A stretch of 39,337 nt of DNA from Fidelibacterota bacterium (GTDB lineage: Bacteria > Marinisomatota > SORT01). The DNA lies in the NCBI GenBank assembly GCA_022563775.1, contig JADFMS010000008.1, forward strand, positions 1 through 39,337. Direction: 5' to 3'. The notes under the pieces were generated by a model. The model searched no databases and was not told where the DNA came from. It worked only from the letters and a program-made list of their open reading frames with translations. Numbering within the stretch: position 1 is the stretch's first letter; every line of letters starts with the position of its first letter. Positions 34,913 through 39,337 of the stretch are shown here, piece by piece. Made by a program: the position numbers and the translations under genes.

Positions 34913-35611
34913 TTATGGCGCCATATCGAACAATATCAGCCGCGAATCACTTTCCGCGGTTATCGCAAGCGTTTCAGGACCTGTTATTTTAAGACCATCG
35001 CCCGGCTCCAATGTCCATTCGTTCACTTGTATTGTTCCTATCATACTGTTATGAAGATATCCGAGTCGTCCCTCTGATATTTCGATTGAGCCTGAATCAC
35101 CTGATGAAAGATCGCCGACATAAATAGTTATATCCTGATTGATATCTAATTTGTCTTCACCTCCGCCCTTTGTGACAACAGAATTAAAAAAATCACTGCC
35201 CTTACTCACTTCCTTCTGTTCATAACCAGGCTCTATACCCTCTTTTTCTGGCACGAACCAGATTTGCATCAGGTGAACATCCTCCGTCTCGCTTGCGTTC
35301 TTCTCGGAATGGTAAATGCCTAAACCAGCCGACATCCGTTGCAATTCTCCAGCTTTAATAAGCCCCTCTCCTCCCGTAGAATCCTTATGTACTAACGTTC
35401 CTGACAGTACATACGTAACTATCTCCATATTCTCATGAGGATGTGTATCAAATCCCGTTCCACCCTTTATAAAATCTTCATTGAGCACCCTAAGAGGACC
35501 AAACTGAACATTATTCGGATCATAATAATCTCCGAAAGAAAAACTATGATAAGTTTCTAACCACCCATAATTGGCTGTTCCCCTGTCTCCGCTTTTCTTC
35601 ACCTCTATCAT
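34913..35611 (-). CDS. Pirin-family protein
   Basis: A 232-residue bicupin-type protein. The N-terminal cupin has the pirin metal site His57, His59, His101 and Glu103 in FDTHPHENMEIVTYV and GLGIYHSEKN. The upstream part has the family start GWLETYHSFSFGDYYDPN and FGPLRVLNEDFI. The C-terminal cupin has no metal ligands, as is typical. Pirins bind iron and some, such as YhhW, act as quercetin dioxygenases; the role in this organism is unknown. The length matches YhhW-like pirins. It is the first gene of a minus-strand pair with the flavoprotein. Confidence 0.9.
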   Translation of the reverse strand: MIEVKKSGDRGTANYGWLETYHSFSFGDYYDPNNVQFGPLRVLNEDFIKGGTGFDTHPHENMEIVTYVLSGTLVHKDSTGGEGLIKAGELQRMSAGLGIYHSEKNASETEDVHLMQIWFVPEKEGIEPGYEQKEVSKGSDFFNSVVTKGGGEDKLDINQDITIYVGDLSSGDSGSIEISEGRLGYLHNSMIGTIQVNEWTLEPGDGLKITGPETLAITAESDSRLILFDMAP

Positions 35612-36027
35612 TTCCGTATTCGCCTAAATCTATAATTTAATAATATTTACGTTTTCACAGGCTTCCAATATATTACACTATTGCAGGTAAATCAAGACCG
35701 AATTTGTTATCAAAACAGGCAATACTCTCCTGACTGAACATTATACCTTGAAAGTTCGACTATTGTGCGAGTCAGGATTTATTCTGACCGCTCACATCGC
35801 ATCTATGATGCGAAAAATTCCCCTCTATCAAGAGGGGTGGATTCGAGATACAAAGTATCGAGAAGACGGGGTGTGTTATGAGCACTATTCGTGTGACTCA
35901 GGACTTGAGCTAGTCCAGTCATCGACGGTTACCCCGGCTACACTCTCCCGACTAAACATTATATCTTGAAAGTTCAACTTTAATTTCGGATATTGACCGG
36001 AACTATTATCGTCTTCAGAGGTAAAAT
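35612..36027. other. Intergenic region with direct repeats and serial stem-loops
   Basis: 416 bp between the divergent pirin and acyltransferase genes. Imperfect 38-bp direct repeats (35724-35761 and 35942-35979, four mismatches, core CATTATA-y-CTTGAAAGTTC) flank about 180 bp containing five small inverted repeats: GTCAGGA/TTCTGAC (35771-35788), CGCATC/GATGCG (35798-35812), CCCCTCT/AGAGGGG (35820-35837), GATAC/GTATC (35847-35859) and GGACT/AGTCC (35901-35916). I see no coding region. This looks like a dispersed non-coding repeat element or a structured RNA. GAGG before ATG 36028 serves the acyltransferase gene. Confidence 0.6.
35724..35979. repeat. 38-bp direct-repeat-bounded element with hairpin array
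   Basis: Outer copies at 35724-35761 and 35942-35979 agree at 34 of 38 positions. The inner part is made of short hairpins separated by few bases. There is no terminal inverted repeat and no transposase, so the class is undetermined. Confidence 0.55.
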
Positions 36028-37152
36028 ATGAACGGACTGCCGAAATCCGAACGACTTCTATCGCTTGACGTATTCCGTGGTATCAGTATCGCCGGTATGA
36101 TATTGGTGAATAACCCCGGCAGCTGGAGCCACGTATATCCCCAACTCCGTCATGCGCAGTGGCACGGAGTCACCTTTACCGATCTGATCTTTCCTTTTTT
36201 TCTTTTCATAATAGGCGTTGCTATGACCTTTTCACTATCAAAACAGATAGAATCGGGTGCCGACCGGAAGAAAATGATGCTGAAGATCCTTCGCAGGACA
36301 GTCATAATTTTTCTTCTGGGTATGTTCTTAGCAGGATTCCCGAATTTCAATTTTGCCACCATAAGAATTCCGGGAGTACTCCAACGTATAGCGGTTTGTT
36401 ATCTAATTACATCCGTTATCGTGCTGCGTACAGGTTGGAAAGGGCAGGCATATTGGGCTGTCGGGTTGCTTTTCTTCTACTTTCTTGCCATGAAATTTAT
36501 CCCCGTTCCCGGATTCGGCGCTGGTGTTCTCACTCCCGAAGGGAATTTTGCCGCATTCATCGACCAGAAATTTCTTACAGGGCATATGTGGAGCCAAACA
36601 AAAACATGGGATCCCGAAGGTCTGTTCAGTACGCTTCCTGCAATAGCCACAACGCTTACAGGCGTTCTGACGGGCTGGTTCCTCCGCTCGGATAAACCTA
36701 AAGTAGAAAAGACCATGTGGCTTCTTCTTATCGGCAACCTCGGACTCTTTGCAGGCTGGACATTCGATACATGGTTCCCGATGAATAAATCGATCTGGAC
36801 AAGTTCATACGTCATCTATACTTCCGGCATGGCGCTCATCTTTCTCGGAATCTGCTACCACACTATTGAAGTGCTTAACTGGCGAAAATGGACAAAACCC
36901 TTCGTGCTTTACGGCTTGAATTCCATTTCAGTCTTCATGCTCTCGGGATTTGTCGCGCGACTCACTATTATTATCAAATTCACGAACGACGACGGTACGA
37001 AAACTTCACTCGCCGCGCTTCTTTATAACGAGCTATATGCTTCCTGGCTTCCGCCGATGGCCGCGTCGCTCTCATGGGCGATCACATGGATTACAGGCTT
37101 TCTCGTCCTGATGTGGTTCATGGATAAGAAAAAGATTTATATTAAGATCTAG
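36028..37152 (+). CDS. Membrane acyltransferase, HGSNAT/DUF5009-like
   Basis: A 374-residue polytopic membrane protein with about ten helices. The N-terminal signature RLLSLDVFRGISIAGMILVN (8-27) and the following helix FTDLIFPFFLFIIGVAMTFSL belong to the heparan-alpha-glucosaminide N-acetyltransferase-like family (DUF1624/DUF5009, NagX). In the human lysosomal homologue the enzyme moves acetyl groups across the membrane onto glucosamine residues; bacterial members probably acylate sugars at the cell envelope. The conserved His in RHAQWHGVTFTD (about 49) is a candidate acetyl carrier. GAGG lies before the ATG. The gene is single. The stop is followed by the hairpin at 37157 and then the carB-end copy. 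Confidence 0.85.
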   Translation: MNGLPKSERLLSLDVFRGISIAGMILVNNPGSWSHVYPQLRHAQWHGVTFTDLIFPFFLFIIGVAMTFSLSKQIESGADRKKMMLKILRRTVIIFLLGMFLAGFPNFNFATIRIPGVLQRIAVCYLITSVIVLRTGWKGQAYWAVGLLFFYFLAMKFIPVPGFGAGVLTPEGNFAAFIDQKFLTGHMWSQTKTWDPEGLFSTLPAIATTLTGVLTGWFLRSDKPKVEKTMWLLLIGNLGLFAGWTFDTWFPMNKSIWTSSYVIYTSGMALIFLGICYHTIEVLNWRKWTKPFVLYGLNSISVFMLSGFVARLTIIIKFTNDDGTKTSLAALLYNELYASWLPPMAASLSWAITWITGFLVLMWFMDKKKIYIKI

Positions 37153-37450
37153 TTTTGTGCGGTCAGGGCAAGCCCAAACCCGCACAGAGAGAAAATTAAT
37201 ATAAAGATTTAGCGGAACGTCGGGCTTTACGAGTTATACTCCTGCAAGCTCTTAACATTCAGGACTCCACCGCTCTTTAGAGCGCGGATTCCCCGAACTG
37301 TTGCTTTTTATTCTTCATATATAGTACAGGCTACTGTCCAAAGAATTAGGCTGATCCATCAACTCAAAATAATACATTGATTGATTCAACAGTAGGCAGT
37401 ATTATTATAAGGTGGTTTTCTTTGATAATGATCTTAACTTTGAGAATTGA
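37153..37450. other. Intergenic scar between acyltransferase and methyltransferase genes
   Basis: 298 bp. First a two-level hairpin, GTGCGG (37157-37162) with CCGCAC (37180-37185) and an inner GGG/CCC stem, lacking a T run. Then the 72-bp carB 3'-end copy (37227-37298). Then 152 bp of AT-rich sequence before the methyltransferase, with a separated inverted pair CTACTGT (37331-37337) and ACAGTAG (37389-37395) that could be an operator. No gene is visible. Confidence 0.6.
37227..37298 (-). repeat. Detached copy of the last 72 bp of carB (left repeat)
   Basis: On the minus strand this reads the last 23 codons plus stop of carB. It matches 38964-39035 at 63 of 72 positions. All nine differences (in eight codons, for example CTA/TTG, CGC/CGA, TAT/TAC) are synonymous, so the encoded peptide is identical. 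Similarity stops exactly where the copy would run upstream into carB. It lies in the same orientation as carB, beyond the restriction-modification genes. Confidence 0.95.
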
Positions 37451-38386
37451 ATGAAGAAGAGTAAACTCAAAACAGCTAAAAAGTTCAATAAAGAGGCAGA
37501 CTTGATCCTGTACGAAGGAGATACACTAAAACTCCTAAAACAGATCCCGGGTAATTTCGTGAAGCTAGTTGTTACTTCCCCACCTTACAACATAGGGAAA
37601 CCTTACGAAAAACGACTAAATTTGGATGAATATCTTTCTCAACAAAAAACAATAATTGAAGAGTGCTATCGAGTATTAAAAAACTCTGGGCATATATGCT
37701 GGCAGGTAGGCAATTACGTTGATAATGGTGAAATTGTTCCATTAGATATTTTATTATATCCGATTTTCAGTAAATTGGGATTAAAGCTTAGAAATAGAAT
37801 CGTCTGGCAATTTGGTCATGGATTACACGCCACAAAGAGATTTTCGGGCAGATATGAGGTAATATTATGGTTTACCAAATCTGATTCGTACTCATTTAAT
37901 ATTGATCCAATACGAGTACCTCAAAAATATCCTAATAAGAAGTACTTTAAAGGTCCTAAAAAGGGGCAATATTCAAGTAACCCCTTAGGAAAAAATCCCG
38001 GTGATATTTGGAATATCCCTAATGTTAAGGCTAATCATGTGGAAAAAACAATCCATCCATGTCAATTCCCTGTAGAATTAATTGAAAGATTGGTTTTATC
38101 AATGACAGAAGAAAATGATTGGGTATTAGACCCTTTTAGCGGTGTTGGTACTACCTCCATAGCAGCTTTAATTCACAACAGGAAAGCAATAGGAGCGGAA
38201 ATAGATCCCGAGTACATGAAGATTGCCAAAGAGAGAATTAGAAAAGTCGAGGAAGGTGTCTTGCGCATAAGACCCAAAGAAAGAGAAGTTTACGATCCGG
38301 AAAAACCAAACTCAAATTTGCCTCCGAAAACAGTACATCTGAAATCAACCACTCTTAAGTTACAATTTGAAACTGACAAAAACTGA
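37451..38386 (+). CDS. Type II DNA methyltransferase (beta-class, SPPY motif)
   Basis: A 311-residue DNA methyltransferase. The catalytic motif IV, TSPPYNIG (42-49), comes before the S-adenosylmethionine-binding motif I, DPFSGVGTT (227-235), the beta-class order. IGAEIDPEYMKIA (247-259) is the acidic motif after it. The SPPY form occurs in N4-cytosine and some N6-adenine enzymes. As the companion nuclease is of BglII/BstYI type, whose partners are N4-cytosine methylases as I recall, N4-cytosine is the better guess. It protects host DNA from the endonuclease encoded 17 bp downstream on the same strand. Base composition is clearly more AT-rich than neighbouring genes, and the ribosome binding site is weak. 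The module is bounded by carB-end repeats. Confidence 0.92.
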   Translation: MKKSKLKTAKKFNKEADLILYEGDTLKLLKQIPGNFVKLVVTSPPYNIGKPYEKRLNLDEYLSQQKTIIEECYRVLKNSGHICWQVGNYVDNGEIVPLDILLYPIFSKLGLKLRNRIVWQFGHGLHATKRFSGRYEVILWFTKSDSYSFNIDPIRVPQKYPNKKYFKGPKKGQYSSNPLGKNPGDIWNIPNVKANHVEKTIHPCQFPVELIERLVLSMTEENDWVLDPFSGVGTTSIAALIHNRKAIGAEIDPEYMKIAKERIRKVEEGVLRIRPKEREVYDPEKPNSNLPPKTVHLKSTTLKLQFETDKN

Positions 38387-38403
38387 AAAGTCAATATTCG
38401 AAT

Positions 38404-38949
38404 ATGAAAATTGTATATGAATATTCTCACTTAGGGGGATCAGAAATACTGCAAGTCAGATATCCGCGTATTAACAAGGAGATATTTAAGATTATTTCCA
38501 AAATATCCGCAAAAAAATCTAAAATTAGCAAAGAAAAAACTATGAAGGGTAGAAGACTTTATTCCCCCAAAGATATGAACTCACAATTTAGGAAAGAGTT
38601 TGAGAATAGAGGATATAAGGACTTACGAGATACGTATACCATCACAATACCTAACAGCAAAGCGAGTATTCCCGGTGCATTCAAACAAATAGATTTTGTC
38701 AAAAATAAAGTTCTAGTTGAAGTGCAGTTCGGTAAGTATGCCTTTATGTTTTACGATATGGCTAAGTTCCAATATTTCTTCAATGAAAACAAAGCACAAG
38801 TCGGGATTGAAATAGTCCCTTGCCATTCTCTTCATAAGCAAATGTCGACTGGTGTATCTTATGGCGAACAATTAGTATATGATATAGAAAGACTCCGAAG
38901 GCATTTTCCAGCAGTCCCCGTAAAAGTAATTTTAATCGACGTGGATTAA
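38404..38949 (+). CDS. Type II restriction endonuclease, BglII/BstYI family
   Basis: A 181-residue endonuclease. The start MKIVYEYSHLGGSEILQVRY and the block QIDFVKNKVLVEVQFGKYAF (95-114) match the BglII/BstYI fold family (PF09195). Within it, Asp97, Glu106 and Gln108 have the same spacing as the BglII active site (D-x8-E-x-Q, with Gln in place of the usual Lys). GIEIVPCHSLHKQMSTGVSY follows as in BstYI. Relatives cut AGATCT (BglII) or RGATCY (BstYI), so a GATC-centred target is predicted, not shown. The length is near BstYI (203) and BglII (223). It lies 17 bp after the methyltransferase and its stop is 14 bp from that of carB. Confidence 0.88.
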   Translation: MKIVYEYSHLGGSEILQVRYPRINKEIFKIISKISAKKSKISKEKTMKGRRLYSPKDMNSQFRKEFENRGYKDLRDTYTITIPNSKASIPGAFKQIDFVKNKVLVEVQFGKYAFMFYDMAKFQYFFNENKAQVGIEIVPCHSLHKQMSTGVSYGEQLVYDIERLRRHFPAVPVKVILIDVD

Positions 38950-38963
38950 TAATTCTTTTATGC

Positions 38964-39035
38964 TTACGAATTGTACTCCTGCAAGCTCTTCACATTCAGG
39001 ACGCCACCGCTCTTCAAGGCTCGGATTCCCCGTAC
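38964..39035 (-). repeat. Intact carB 3' end (right repeat)
   Basis: The last 72 bp of carB, direct-repeat partner of 37227-37298. The two repeats enclose the restriction-modification module in a segment of about 1.8 kb. Confidence 0.95.
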
Positions 39036-39337
39036 GGCGGCTGCCGCTCCTGAAAGCGTCGTGATACATGGAATTTGATATTTGATTGCCGCGTCGCCGA
39101 TAGCGCGTTCGTCGAAACGCGAGGATCGTCCGAGCGGAGTATTAACGATCAGGTTTATCTCGCCGTTGACTATAAGGTCAACTACGTTCGGTCTGTCTTC
39201 GGCGACCTTATAAACAGGTTTTACGTTCAAGCCGTTCTCTTTCAGCACCTTGCATGTTCCGCCCGTTGCGATAAGTTCAAATCCCATCTCGGCGAAATCG
39301 CGTGCTATCTCCACGACTTTCCGTTTATCGTTATCGT
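38964..39337 (-). CDS. carB: Carbamoyl-phosphate synthase large subunit, C-terminal MGS-like domain (partial)
   Basis: The 5' part lies beyond the right edge. The visible 123 residues are the allosteric MGS-like domain: VVEIARDFAEMGFELIATGG, TCKVLKENGLNV, EDRPNVVDLIVNGEINLIVN, TPLGRSSRFDERAIGDAAIK, and CITTLSGAAAAVRGI. CarB makes carbamoyl phosphate from bicarbonate, ammonia (from CarA) and two ATP, for pyrimidine and arginine synthesis; this domain binds effectors such as UMP and ornithine. The apparent start at 39314 is an internal GTG, as the frame continues to the edge. Its final 72 bp are duplicated at 37227-37298 on the other side of the restriction-modification genes, so the gene end has taken part in an insertion. 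Confidence 0.93.
   Translation of the reverse strand, partial: DNDKRKVVEIARDFAEMGFELIATGGTCKVLKENGLNVKPVYKVAEDRPNVVDLIVNGEINLIVNTPLGRSSRFDERAIGDAAIKYQIPCITTLSGAAAAVRGIRALKSGGVLNVKSLQEYNS

Noticed and set aside
36159..36695. 178-codon frame in a shifted phase inside the acyltransferase gene
   Set aside because: The main frame has clear membrane helices and family motifs; this one has the composition of an off-frame shadow.
38964..39314. A free-standing 116-codon gene beginning at 39314
   Set aside because: The frame continues to the window edge with carB sequence; the apparent start is an internal GTG.

Overview
The window looks like a chromosome segment from an uncultured Gram-negative bacterium of the FCB superphylum, most like Marinimicrobia, Ignavibacteria or Caldithrix-type lineages. 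Four large or mid-size exported proteins end in the C-terminal sorting domain with an (N)PYPNPFNP-type motif and a final basic KxxLLR/K tail, which marks type IX secretion cargo in these phyla. LptF/G, LspA, a FadL/PorV-like barrel and a lipoprotein imply an outer membrane. The phylum assignment is inference; the diderm, T9SS-bearing nature rests on visible motifs.

Layout. At 1-3.4 kb are the end of a CorC/HlyC-type protein, an NhaC-type antiporter with an extra N-terminal extracytoplasmic domain, and a single LptF/LptG permease. From about 18.0 kb down to 3.45 kb, all on the minus strand, runs one long, tightly packed gene string. It starts at a consensus-like promoter (TTGACA-N15-TATAAT, 17983-18009): MTA phosphorylase, an 86-residue orphan, ileS, a TraR/DksA-type zinc-finger protein, lspA, rluD, xerC/D, hpf, a sugar nucleotidyltransferase, metK and ahcY, then an exported lipoprotein coupled to an outer-membrane barrel gene. 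Three genes of the S-adenosylmethionine cycle (metK, ahcY, MTA phosphorylase) share this string with translation, cell-envelope and chromosome-maintenance genes. From 18.1 to 24.6 kb are three secreted proteins, each transcription unit closed by a visible terminator. The 1033-residue one has a 7-bp-arm Crp/Fnr-like palindrome upstream.

The accessory, scarred part is 25.7-26.8 kb. It holds a small membrane protein with a clear sigma-70-type promoter, tRNA-Asp(GTC), four 45-bp tandem units that repeat the tRNA 3' end, a truncated GIY-YIG endonuclease start, and a frameshifted motA fragment on the other strand. None of these last pieces is in an intact gene. After that come a 1124-residue T9SS protein with a degenerate HExxH-like site, trmH, an SDR, a GT4 glycosyltransferase, a T9SS protein with a CX4CH haem motif, a thioredoxin-reductase-like flavoprotein, a pirin and an HGSNAT/DUF5009-type acyltransferase.

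The right end carries the most striking arrangement. A two-gene type II restriction-modification module (methyltransferase plus BglII/BstYI-family endonuclease, 37451-38949) sits directly behind carB. It is flanked by two direct copies of the last 72 bp of carB (37227-37298 and 38964-39035). The copies differ at 9 positions, all synonymous. The module therefore appears to have entered at the carB 3' end, with the carB end rebuilt from a divergent allele, much as integrative elements use tRNA 3' ends, but with no integrase present.
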